Origin: Pictodentalium vernedei
Lineage: Eukaryota; Mollusca; Scaphopoda; Dentaliida; Dentaliidae
Direction: 5' to 3'
NCBI GenBank assembly: GCA_031216915.1
Contig: CM062296.1
Span: 453,778,287-453,842,286, forward strand
Length of the DNA: 64,000 nucleotides
Shown: positions 11,125-21,000 of the stretch, in pieces
How the letters are laid out: the number at the start of each line of letters is the position of its first letter
Numbering within the stretch: position 1 is the first letter of the stretch
Notes under the pieces: generated by a model
Databases searched by the model: none
The model's input: the letters and a program-made list of their open reading frames with translations, nothing else
What the model was told of the DNA's origin: nothing
Made by a program: the position numbers and the translations under genes

Positions 11125-11841
11125 ATGGAGCATTTGGATCGAGGGGACGCTGTCCCGGGGGAAACACCGCCACAGGCCATCCAGAAGAATACAACAGGTG
11201 ACACGGATGTGCCATTAAAGAGAGGGATGGGCTCTACAACCCCATTAGCTTCCTTAGACATGAGTTCCACGAGCACCTTCACAGAGAGTTCACCCTCTAG
11301 TGAGATTATCTTGAAAGGTGGGTCAGACCGAGTTAGTGAGAGACCTCCTACACCATATATTAACCACAGACTTATTGAATCAAATATGAACGATAAACCT
11401 GTTCGTGACCAAAGTATGGATGCCATCTTGAAGATGATGGAAAAAATGGATAAACAGTTAATGCAGACTATGGAGAGGATGAAAAAGCTCGAAACAGTTA
11501 TTTCAAGAAGTGAGCACGAACCTGTGAGTTGTGCAGATAGACCTTTTGATCGATTTAATGGATCAAGGACAGCTGAGCCCCATATACTATCCTCGCAGCC
11601 AGAGGAAATGCATGGCAGTAATTTGATTGGCAGAGTCAACAAAGATGTTAACTCACCCTATGGGCCAAATTATGTTAGGTGGGGCCGAGGACCTTTCGAA
11701 GAAGATAGTTATAAGCTCAGGACCCCTCCTAATTTGAGTGACAACACAAGTCTGAAAAGGAGTCAAATTATCAAAAGTAAGAAGCCCCCATTTTATGATG
11801 GTATAATTATCTGGTGCAGTTTGAGATGGTCAGTGAACTGA
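11125..11841 (+). pseudogene. gag: Gag, N-terminal part (ORF ends at a frameshift)
   Basis: This is the first part of the retrotransposon Gag, the structural protein of the particle. Residues 1-100 are Ser/Thr/Pro-rich and low in complexity. Residues 90-130 (MDAILKMMEKMDKQLMQTME and the following RMKKLE) look like a short coiled coil. The end KPPFYDG is the conserved entry to the capsid-like core of Gypsy Gags. After it the frame goes wrong: the remaining residues look like shadow coding, and the expected continuation (LVQFEMVSELNGW) is found in the frame of 11814. The simplest reading is a small deletion near 11800-11812 that broke one gag gene. The ATG at 11125 lies about 170 nt after the primer-binding site, a normal leader. 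Confidence 0.8.
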
Positions 11842-12548
11842 ATGGATGGGATACAAGTACCAAGGCTATAAAATTAGCCACCAGCCTCAGAGGCGCTGCA
11901 CAGTGTGTACTCAGTGATATGAGACCAGACCAAAGAAAGAATTATAGAGAGTTGACCTCTGCATTAGCGGAAAGATTTGAACCAAGTAATCAATGTGAAA
12001 TATATCGCACACAAGTTAAGGGAAAACACAGAAGACATGAAGAACCATTACCACTGATGGCACAGGATATAAAGAGATTAGTAGGTATGGCATACCCATC
12101 CGCAGGTGTGGAAGTCCGAGACAGACTTGCAAGAGACTGCTTCATGGATGCATTGAATGATTCGGAGATGGAATGGTCGGTGCATCAGGGGAGGCCACAT
12201 AACCTAGATGAAGCACTCAGGTTGGCCTTAGAATATGAAGCATTTCAGAATAGCAGGAAAAAGAAAAATCAAAGGACATGTGTGCGACAACAGGCTTTAG
12301 TAAGGGATAATAACATTTTAGACCAGGCTCCAAGCAAATGGGACCAAACTAGCTATCAGAAAAATGGATTTAACGGCAGACAGGGCCTGGAGGAAGGCCG
12401 GGTCGAGATGAAAAAACCTATCATATGCTATTACTGTAATAAGCCTGGACATTTAAAGAAAGAATGCAGGAAAATGATGAGAGATATCAGACAAGGAAGT
12501 TATCCTGGGTCGCGAAATTTTGAACTTAAGCGTCAACAGGAAAACTGA
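11814..12548 (+). pseudogene. gag: Gag, capsid core and zinc knuckle (second part)
   Basis: This continues gag after the frameshift. The core reads QFEMVSELNGWDTSTKAIKL, followed by LATSLRGAAQ and a helical region typical of the Ty3/Gypsy Gag capsid-like domain (retrotrans_gag type). At 12426-12467 there is one CCHC zinc knuckle, CYYCNKPGHLKKEC (CX2CX4HX4C), which binds the genomic RNA. The first in-frame ATG here is only the first Met downstream of the lesion and not a real start. The frame closes at 12548. The pol frame is already open upstream of that point, so in an intact copy Gag and Pol would overlap in a -1 relation. I do not see a canonical slippery heptamer in the overlap. Confidence 0.88.
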
Positions 12549-12607
12549 AACCGGTCGCCACTGAGGGTCAAGGACCGACCGAGGGTGTCAAAACCAAAGG
12601 ACCCAAA

Positions 12608-15058
12608 ATGTTAAATGATGCAAAGAAGAGTGGAAGTGGATTAATTGTAAATATTAATGTTCAGGGAGAAGATGTGAATTTTTTGGTTGATACAGGCTCC
12701 ACAGTTACTGTATTACATCCAGATGTCTTTAATGAATTACAGCACATGGGGAAGCCACCACAACAAAGTACAGGCACAAAGCTAAGAATGGCAGACGGGG
12801 GGATGGTTACTCCCAGGGGTGCCACAGAATTACAGTTCAAAGTGGGGAACATAGTTATTAACCATAAGGTGATAATAGCAGAAATTGAAGTTCCAGCTAT
12901 TTTAGGATATGATTTCCTATGTGACAATAGATGTCATATTGATGTGAAGACAGCTACTCTGACTGTTAACGAGCAACCATTGAGATGCAAACACGAAAGT
13001 TCAGCTGGAGCAACTTTTAGAGTAACGGTAGCCGAAAATATTGTTATACCACCTGTTAGTGAAATGGTAATACCAACCATAGTTAAAAACAATGTACAAG
13101 AAGGTAAATGTGCTCTCGTAGACCGGGGAAGTGAATCTTTGTATAAAAAGGGGATATTTGTTGCAAGAAGTTTATTTGTTACTGGCGGTAATGTGCAAAT
13201 ACCTCTGAGAGTTATGAATTTGACCAATGAACCCCAGACAATATATAAATCGACAAATGCTGCAGAAGGTGAAATACTAGATGATGCCGCTCAGGTTGAG
13301 ACTGTTAACCTGGCAAATGAGGTGAATGCACCTGACAATGAACTGCCTGACCATTTAACAGAATTATACCAATCATCTATAAAACATGTATCAGAGGAAC
13401 AAGATGCCCTTATCAGAGAACTGTTAATCAAACACCAGGATGCTTTTGCCAAGTCAAAAGGAGATCTAGGTTGCACAGACATAGTGAAGCATAAAATAAA
13501 CACAGGGAATGCGCGTCCAATAAAACAAAACCCAAGGCGTATAGCTTTATCACAAAAAGCAGAGGCACAGCAGGAAATAGAACGGATGCTGCAAAGTGGT
13601 GTAATTGTGCCTTCCAAATCCCCATGGGCATCGCCAGTTGTGCTGGTCAGAAAAAAGGACTCCACTCTGCGATTTTGTATTGATTACAGGCATTTAAATG
13701 CTGTAACCCTGAGGGACTCATACCCACTTCCCAGAATAGATGATGCGCTAGATGCATTAAGAGGCTCTAAATATTTCTCAACTCTTGACCTCATGAGTGG
13801 ATATTGGCAAGTTAAAATGGATGAGGCAGATGCAGAGAAGACTGCTTTTGTGACCAGCGGTGGACTCTATCAGTTTAAATGCATGGCATTTGGTTTATGC
13901 AATGGGCCGGCAACGTTCGAGCGGTTAATGGAACACATTTTGGCAGGCCTGAACTGGGAAACTTGTGTGGTTTACATTGATGGCATCATTGTGTTTGGAG
14001 CAGATTTTGAAACTCATATCAAGAGACTAGAAGAAGTGGTAAGACGAATCCATGAGGCATGGATGAAAATATCCCCAGACAAATGTCAACTTTTCAGAAC
14101 TGAGGTGACATTTCTGGGACACATAGTGAGTAAATATGGAATTGAACCCGACCCAAGTAAGGTTGAAGCGGTTCGTGATTGGGCAACGCCCAGATGTGTC
14201 TGGGATGTGCGAAGCTTCTTGGGAACCTGCTCGTACTGCCGGAAATTTATAAAAGATTTTGCTAAAATTGCAAAACCACTGCATACATTAACTGAGAAGG
14301 CTGATGTATTTGAATGGAATCGAGAGTGTGAGGAGGCCTTCAATAATTTAAAGCAGAGCTTAATAGAGTACCCAATACTCACATATCCTGATGTGAATAG
14401 ACCATTTATTTTATATACGGATGCAAGTGCATTTGGACTGGGAGCAGTGTTATCTCAAACAATAGATGGACGAGAGGATGTGATCGCATACTTCAGTAGG
14501 ACTCTCTCCAGGTCTGAACGTCAATATTGTGTCACAAGACGAGAACTTCTAGCCATAGTGGAATCAGTGAAGCATTTTCACCATTACTTGTTTGGCATGA
14601 AGTTTATGGTGAGAACTGACCATGGATCACTTAACTGGTTGAGGAGATTCAAAAACCCTGAAGGGCAGATGGCCAGGTGGATTGAAGTACTGGAAATCTA
14701 TAACTTCGCAATTGAGCATAGACCTGGCAGACAGCAGGCTAACGCTGATGGGTTATCCAGACGGCCGTGTATACAATGCAAACATTGTGATCGCCAGGAG
14801 AATAAGTACCTTGCTGATAGTCATGAAGCAGAAGCAGACAGTGTTAGAATCATGACAAGATTTGGGAAGAAAAATAAGGATGTGGAAACGGATAGCACCA
14901 ATTCATCTTGGATAGAGTGTCTATCACCTGAGGAAGTGAGACAGTCTCAGGGAGAAGATGTTGTATTATCCAAAGTACTTAGATGGATGAATAGAGAACA
15001 AAAACCTAAGTGGGAAGAAATATCCACATTTAGCAAAGAGCTTAAAATCTATTGGTAA
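12608..15058 (+). CDS. pol: Pol part 1: protease, reverse transcriptase (YIDG), RNase H; ends at an in-frame stop
   Basis: The protease has VDTGS (catalytic Asp28) and the later ILGYDFL block. The reverse transcriptase spans about residues 300-480, with LRFCIDYRHLNAVT, STLDLMSGYWQVKM and FKCMAFGLCNGPATFERLM. Its active site reads YIDG (456-459, codons 13973-13984), where the family requires YxDD. GGC at 13982 for a GAC codon would be one transition and should abolish polymerisation. RNase H follows with its acidic residues in place (TDAS Asp605, RREL Glu646, RTDHGS Asp671). The frame closes with TAA at 15056-15058 immediately before the integrase zinc-binding region, while coding similarity continues in the same frame beyond it. 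ATG 12608 is the first in-frame Met. The frame is open further upstream into gag, so the natural product is probably a Gag-Pol fusion. Confidence 0.92.
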   Translation: MLNDAKKSGSGLIVNINVQGEDVNFLVDTGSTVTVLHPDVFNELQHMGKPPQQSTGTKLRMADGGMVTPRGATELQFKVGNIVINHKVIIAEIEVPAILGYDFLCDNRCHIDVKTATLTVNEQPLRCKHESSAGATFRVTVAENIVIPPVSEMVIPTIVKNNVQEGKCALVDRGSESLYKKGIFVARSLFVTGGNVQIPLRVMNLTNEPQTIYKSTNAAEGEILDDAAQVETVNLANEVNAPDNELPDHLTELYQSSIKHVSEEQDALIRELLIKHQDAFAKSKGDLGCTDIVKHKINTGNARPIKQNPRRIALSQKAEAQQEIERMLQSGVIVPSKSPWASPVVLVRKKDSTLRFCIDYRHLNAVTLRDSYPLPRIDDALDALRGSKYFSTLDLMSGYWQVKMDEADAEKTAFVTSGGLYQFKCMAFGLCNGPATFERLMEHILAGLNWETCVVYIDGIIVFGADFETHIKRLEEVVRRIHEAWMKISPDKCQLFRTEVTFLGHIVSKYGIEPDPSKVEAVRDWATPRCVWDVRSFLGTCSYCRKFIKDFAKIAKPLHTLTEKADVFEWNRECEEAFNNLKQSLIEYPILTYPDVNRPFILYTDASAFGLGAVLSQTIDGREDVIAYFSRTLSRSERQYCVTRRELLAIVESVKHFHHYLFGMKFMVRTDHGSLNWLRRFKNPEGQMARWIEVLEIYNFAIEHRPGRQQANADGLSRRPCIQCKHCDRQENKYLADSHEAEADSVRIMTRFGKKNKDVETDSTNSSWIECLSPEEVRQSQGEDVVLSKVLRWMNREQKPKWEEISTFSKELKIYW

Positions 15059-15073
15059 CAATGGGATAGAATT

Positions 15074-16285
15074 GTGATAATCAATGGAATTTTACACAGG
15101 AAATGGAAGGATGTCACAAAAGAAAAGATCAGTTACCAACTTTTACTGCCAAGGTTCTACAGAGAAAAAGTATTAGGCCACTTACACAATGAACCAATGG
15201 CAGGCCACCTCGGTATTAAACGAACACAAAGTCGAGTTCAAAAGAGATTTTATTGGCCTCAATATAAAAAGGATGTGGAGATGTGGTGTAAAAGGTGTAT
15301 GGAGTGTCAAACCACTAATCGGCCAAGTAAACATTTTAGGGCTCATATGAAGCAATATTTAGTTGGGGAACCCATGGAAAGAATAGGCATTGATATTCTG
15401 GGTCCATTACCAGAGACCTATAATAGGAATAAGTACATACTGGTTATGAGTGACTATTTCACCAAATGGGCAGAAGCTTTCCCCATGCCAAATCAAGAGG
15501 CAACTACAGTGTGTGACTTAGTTTTGAGCAATTTCATATGTAGATTTGGTGTACCAAGACAAGTACATACAGATCAAGGGAGACAATTTGAATCAATTCT
15601 GTTCCAGGAGATGTGTAAGATCATGGGAATTCATAAGACAAGAACCACTCCATATTACCCCCAGAGTGATGGCCTGGTAGAAAGAATGAACCGCAGTCTA
15701 GAAAATATGTTGAGTAAATATATTTCAGCCAATCAACGAGATTGGGACCGGTATCTGCCACTGGTAATGTCTGCATACCGCTCTTCTGTGCACGAAAGCA
15801 TTAAAACCTCACCAGCCCAAATGATGTTGAGAAGGGAGCCTGAACTACCCATTGATATATTGTATGGAAGGTGCACTCAGAAGCAATGTAGTAATCAAAA
15901 CACATCTGAATATTTGAATGACCTGCAGAAAAAGATGTGGAAAGTCCATGAAATGGCTAGGGGTGAAATGATCAAAGCTAGTAATTGCCAAAAGAGATTG
16001 TATGATTTAAATAAGAATGAAGTAAAATATATATTGGGTGATTTGGTTTTGCTGTTCAACCCAAGGAGGATTAGGGGTAGATCACCAAAGTTACAAAGAA
16101 AATGGGTAGGCCCCTATACAGTGGTTGACCGAATATCAGATTTGATCTATGGGATCAAAAGGCATAAAAATGAAAAAATGCTTATTGTGCATCATAACAG
16201 ATTGAGACCATTTTATGGAAAAATGAAAAGGAGATGGTTTTGCCCAAAAGAAAATAATGAAACTAATGTTAAAGCAGTTGTATAA
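15074..16285 (+). CDS. pol: Pol part 2: integrase (same frame, after the stop)
   Basis: This is the continuation of pol in the same frame as 12608-15058. Coding actually resumes at 15059, directly after the TAA, and the Met at 15074 is merely the next one. An HHCC zinc-binding module is present (His38, His45, Cys75, Cys78), then the catalytic core with Asp107 (GIDILG), Asp167 (HTDQG) and Glu203 (DGLVERMN). The last two are separated by 35 residues, the canonical DD35E spacing. The C-terminal GPY/F-type module appears as RKWVGPYTVVDRISDLIYGI near residue 350, followed by HHNRLRPF. No chromodomain is visible. The integrase looks intact, so the element's lesions lie elsewhere. Confidence 0.93.
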   Translation: MIINGILHRKWKDVTKEKISYQLLLPRFYREKVLGHLHNEPMAGHLGIKRTQSRVQKRFYWPQYKKDVEMWCKRCMECQTTNRPSKHFRAHMKQYLVGEPMERIGIDILGPLPETYNRNKYILVMSDYFTKWAEAFPMPNQEATTVCDLVLSNFICRFGVPRQVHTDQGRQFESILFQEMCKIMGIHKTRTTPYYPQSDGLVERMNRSLENMLSKYISANQRDWDRYLPLVMSAYRSSVHESIKTSPAQMMLRREPELPIDILYGRCTQKQCSNQNTSEYLNDLQKKMWKVHEMARGEMIKASNCQKRLYDLNKNEVKYILGDLVLLFNPRRIRGRSPKLQRKWVGPYTVVDRISDLIYGIKRHKNEKMLIVHHNRLRPFYGKMKRRWFCPKENNETNVKAVV

Positions 16286-16352
16286 ATAACCCATTCAGAA
16301 ATGTAAATACTTCAAAAATTTAGGAACGTTTATTTTTATTTTTTTTTTTAGA

Positions 16353-17288
16353 ATGTTTCCAGAAGAGTATATGTACCAGTGTCAGAAATGTGGGAGAAGA
16401 TTTCATCACAAATACCAGTTGACAAGACACCTCACTTATGCCCATGCACCCAGACTGGAGTGTGGCGATTGCGAGAAGTCATTTCCCAGAGGTTGTGATT
16501 ACAGACTTCGACAACACAGAGAAAGACATCACTACCAACCAAAAGGTGAGATAAAATCCGTAGTTACTGTTTATCGACCCACCAGGATTGACCGTCACCA
16601 ACTACCTCAAACCAGTAAACCAACAAGGGAGAAGAGACCTCGGACTAGTCATACATCAGTGAAGGAGAAGGTTTCAGTCACTCAACAACCTTTGACCAAC
16701 ACCATCACACAACCACCAATAGACTATACCATAGAAGATCTTCAGGCATCCATTAGTCCATATCCTTCCTTTCTTGACCTATATGAACCAGAGACACCAG
16801 AGGCTATGAGGACACTGTGTCAGGAGGCTGATCATGGAGAAACCGGTGACAGTCTGGGAACGCCAAGCTCACCTCTTGAGGAAGCATACCAACCACCTCC
16901 AGCAGTTAGTAGTATGGAGTGTAGTCAGAATCAACCTGATGATGTCCTGAAAGATAGTCCAGTGATCAAGAACTTAAGTGGGGCACTAAGAGATGAGATG
17001 CTGGAGCTATCGGCCAGATGGGCAGCATTAATGGAGAAGGCTGGTGTTGTTGCAACCCAGGAGGAGACTGAGAGTGCAGCAGGTTCTATGTTGGCAGCGA
17101 AGGAAGCAACAGAAAAGCAGACCATTCATCCTGACCCTGCGACCATGGTTCCACCTGCAGAGAATTTTATTGCTGATACCGAGACTATTCCAGCGACCGA
17201 GTCTGAGACTAAGACCCCTGATGTTAACCAGGCAGATACTACAAACACCAGTTTAGCCACCATTCAGGGACCTTCTATTTCCAACTAA
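16353..17288 (+). CDS. Downstream C2H2 zinc-finger ORF of the retrotransposon (5' part)
   Basis: An accessory ORF at the position where some Gypsy-type elements carry env. Residues 7-30 form a classical C2H2 finger (YQCQKCGRRFHHKYQLTRHL, then the second His). A second finger-like unit follows (LECGDCEKSF with a late HRERHH). From about residue 70 to the end the protein is Pro/Ser/Thr/Gln-rich and presumably disordered. I see no signal peptide and no membrane span, so it is not an envelope protein. A DNA- or RNA-binding role is a guess from the fingers. TAA at 17286-17288 ends this segment, but the same frame is open for another 510 nt, so the original protein was probably about 480 residues. 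It sits 67 nt after pol, following an AT-rich spacer. Confidence 0.8.
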   Translation: MFPEEYMYQCQKCGRRFHHKYQLTRHLTYAHAPRLECGDCEKSFPRGCDYRLRQHRERHHYQPKGEIKSVVTVYRPTRIDRHQLPQTSKPTREKRPRTSHTSVKEKVSVTQQPLTNTITQPPIDYTIEDLQASISPYPSFLDLYEPETPEAMRTLCQEADHGETGDSLGTPSSPLEEAYQPPPAVSSMECSQNQPDDVLKDSPVIKNLSGALRDEMLELSARWAALMEKAGVVATQEETESAAGSMLAAKEATEKQTIHPDPATMVPPAENFIADTETIPATESETKTPDVNQADTTNTSLATIQGPSISN

Positions 17289-17798
17289 ACCTCAGAGATA
17301 CCACCCACCAACAATCAGATCGACCTGTCTCAGCCTGCGACCAAGGCAATTTCAGTTTCTATGTCACCCACCAACAATCAGATCAACCAATCTCAGCCTG
17401 CGACCAAGGCAATTTCAGATTCACAGACCACATGCTTGCACCCTTGGAATTTGGTACCCCTAGATGTAGGTTCCCTCCCTGATAAGGAGCCATACCATGA
17501 AATGTCGGTCGACCCAAGATTCTTTTTTGCTGGTGTGCCCTCAACACGAATGTCAGGACCTGCTGCGGAACTTGCCAGGAGAATCCGGCTGGATGCCAGG
17601 AAAAGGGCAGATTTGTACCGGCGTAAGTTCGCACCACGTGGGGTGTACTCCATTGAGAAGATTGAGACTGTGGCACTGCCAAATGAGGACAGCTACAAAT
17701 TCAGGGAAATCTGGACAGCGGATAAGGAGATTACATGTATGAGAGAAGCACAGACCCAGACAGACATCCTACAGCTGAAGTTCAGCCATACTTTGTGA
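17289..17798 (+). pseudogene. Zinc-finger ORF, 3' part beyond the in-frame stop
   Basis: This is in the same frame as 16353-17288. The region 17305-17420 holds an imperfect 60-bp tandem duplication, giving two copies of PTNNQI..SQPATKAIS. The rest (17430-17798) is non-repetitive with a basic helical stretch (AAELARRIRLDARKRADLYR) and closes at TGA 17796. Because codons stay open from 17289 to 17795, one nonsense mutation (or stop readthrough) is more likely than two genes. I recognise no family for this C-terminal part. Confidence 0.65.
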
Positions 17799-18059
17799 AA
17801 CCGAGACCATAATAAGAGAAAACAGAAATTTATCCATATTTCTTTTTGTATAGAAGAGAGAGACCATAAAAAGAGAAAACAGAAATCTATAATTTTTTTT
17901 TATTAATTCAATTGGTAAAATTTTTTTTTTGTGAAAACAAAAAAAAAAAAAAAAAAAAAATAATAGGTCAGGGGAACATTAATGTGTATCATATGCGCTT
18001 CAAGATATTGCCATGGATAAACCAGTTCGGGGCGAACTGATTTGTTGCGGTGGGGGTAG
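17799..18059 (+). other. 3' untranslated segment and polypurine tract
   Basis: This is an AT-rich spacer with two imperfect copies of ACCATAAnAAGAGAAAACAG and A/T homopolymer runs (17930-17960). The last bases before the 3' LTR, GCGGTGGGGGTAG (18047-18059), are purine-rich and adjoin the LTR's TG. This is where the plus-strand primer (polypurine tract) must lie. Confidence 0.7.
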
Positions 18060-21000
18060 TGAAGCACATCTGGCATCATATTCAGTTGGAGGCAAATATA
18101 CTTTAAACAAAAACAAAAACAAAAAAAAACACTAAATATAAAATAAAAATTTTATAGGGGATATTACTGCTTTCACTGGCAGTGGCAGAGTGGTAACTGG
18201 AAATCACAATTTCCTATCCTATTCACATTTTGCATTTACGATTACGTTTGCCCTGCATTTGGCCTGAAAATATTATATCGCAGGTTTTTATCATGTTGCC
18301 CGGGTTATAATGGTTCACCGAACGTAACTGTACTTCAAAATGACAAATCACTTCAAATTAAGTCCTTCTAATTAAACAATAACATGATTTTGGAGGGCAT
18401 TATGGTTCGTGAGCGGCCCTGCATCGATGTTGAACAGCCCGAGGGTTTATTAAAGGCCCGAGAAGAAGTCGAGGGCCGTTAATAAGCCCAAGGGCTGTTC
18501 AATATCGATGCAGGGCCGCTCACGAACCATTATGCCCGACAACAATCATGTTATTACTATTATTACCACTACGTAATTTGTAATTTTACACATTTCCAAA
18601 ATGATATCCCAGCAGTCAAAAGACACAAAATTTAATAAAACAGAAACATTTTATTTGGGACCACGTAACTCAAAGAACACATGGCCACGTGTCATTTGTT
18701 TCTGTTGCTGTCGATCAACAAGACCGCAACATGGCGAAAGCATCAACTTTTCCTTGCGAGTTCTCGCCTCATTTCTAAATTTTCAAATCTAAAAGACGTC
18801 ACGTGACAAGAGGGCCGATAATGAATTTTGTTTTCCATTAGCGGCCCTCCTATCACGTGACTACCGAGCAATAGAGGATATGATTGCCCGTTAAATCAAC
18901 ATTAATGCAGTAGGAAACGCCCTGCAAAGTGGTAATAATTATTATTTTATCGGTAATTCAGAGATTCGATCGATTTTATCGTATATCGATCAGTGTTAGA
19001 AGTTCGATCAACGTAACTGTGGGAAGAATGGGAAAATATGATCGACTCGTTCATAAATTTCAGGCAATGCCATCATTTGTTTCCGTAGCGGTTGGATGCG
19101 TAGTTGAATTACCATTCCAAAGAAATACTCCTGTTTTAGTGACAGTAATTTTATTGTCGTAAATCTATAACTTTTGTTTGCAACTCGCCTAAATTCGCAC
19201 CACAACACATTTGCTACTTCTGTATGACGTATTTACTGTCGACGGAGAATCGCGCAGATCAACGACTGGCAATCTGTGTTGTGCAGTTTACGTTACAACT
19301 TGTGCCGAGCTGTGTCGATTCTCGGCCAATCACAAATTTGTGCCGGGTGCTGTGTCTGGCTGTGTCGTATGGCAGCCAATCGCTGCATGCTATTTTCGAC
19401 GCAGCGTGTCGTGTTGTGTCGATTACTATATAAGCTCCTTTGTGACGCAAATTTGTGCCTTGTATCCCCGGGACAGCGCTTACGTAGAAAGCAGTAAACA
19501 AACCAAGCGGAAGCCTTGAAAATTGAACAAGCCTTTAATATAGAAATTAGAATTCAGCTATAAGATAACCTACCAAATTATTAAAGGTGCATACCATTTG
19601 AACATAACCTAATTGTGAGACCACACATTACCGGCTACTGACTTTGACCATACTGAGGGTTAAGTGCTTAGCGTGAATTCGGTGACACCGTTGTTGTTGT
19701 TTTGCAGCGGCGCTAGCTGGCAAATTAGAATGGTGTCTTTATTTACTCATTGAGCTGTTACCAAGCTTTAGCGAACCCTTGTATTTCGGAGCGGAGATTT
19801 AAAGAATTCCACAAATCGTGAACGCGCCGAGTGGTAAATAGTCAGTGTGATTTGTTATTAGTAATGTTACTTGCCAGGCGAGTGAAAATGGATACAGGCT
19901 TTAAGCTCAGCGTTAGAGAGGCTCTTTCCGTGTGGGTGTAATCAGCTACATTATTTGTGACTTTGGGTAGAAATAGTTTATTATGTTAATTGTAAGTGTT
20001 ATATCAAATTAGTCTTTAGGCCGCTACCAGACCCGGTGGGATCCAAGTGGTGTGTGTTCCACTTGAAGAAATTATTTGGGATCCAAGTGAGTTACACTTG
20101 AGGGCGCCATTTCGCGCATTTGTTAGCCAAGTCAGTGGTACTTGAGGACAACTTTCGTTGCAATGGGAAATTGACCACCAGTCACAAGATTTATCATTTA
20201 TTGTTAAGTGGTCATGAACGCGTTGTATACGGATGGTAGGTGGTAGGCCTAGTCTATGTGGCGTGATTTGTTTAGCGTGTTGTAGTTGGATTTTAGCGGT
20301 CGTTGTACGTCTTGAATTTGAATTCAATTCGGGAGTGATTTGCGAAGTCGTCGCTGTCAGCTCAGTTCCGCGCAGAGACCAGGTGAGAGTTCACAGGTTT
20401 TATGGTATATTTTGATGTATATTTAGGCTCTGTACGACGGAACGCTCTCAGGGGTAACGCCCTGTGCACCTCGACCACGTTCAACTGACAACTGTCCTTT
20501 CCTCCGTTGTGGTGTACGTTTTATGATTAGTGTTCTCGTGACTGCATTACGACCTGACAAACGTACTGACATTCAATACATGTACATATGTTGCTTTTAT
20601 TTGTTAACAGTAAACCATAGTAAACCATAGAACAGATTATTTAAAAACGAATAGTCATTTTCACTGGGGTTTGGGATGAATATTAAAACGAAAGAGGGTA
20701 CCATTTCATAACACATAAGGGAGTGATATATTTGAATATGATACTTCTAATAAGGAAATGAAGTTGCTGTTGTTAATATTATTAAAAGTTATTTATTGAA
20801 AGTGAGTTATTTTCGTGTGCTTGCCTCTGCTAGTTACGTTTATTCAGAATCCCCCCCCCCCTCCTCATTTTCCCTTCTAGTCGCCTCTAACAGTATTACC
20901 AGACAGAGACCAGAGCTGTAGCTGTTCCAACTATACACAGCCTGTGACCAGGGCAGCGTGATATCAACTAGACCTATAGACAGCCACGACCAGGCTACAG

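Noticed and set aside
16353..17798. Envelope gene of an infectious retrovirus-like element
   Set aside because: There is no signal peptide, fusion peptide or membrane span. The recognisable domain is a C2H2 zinc finger.
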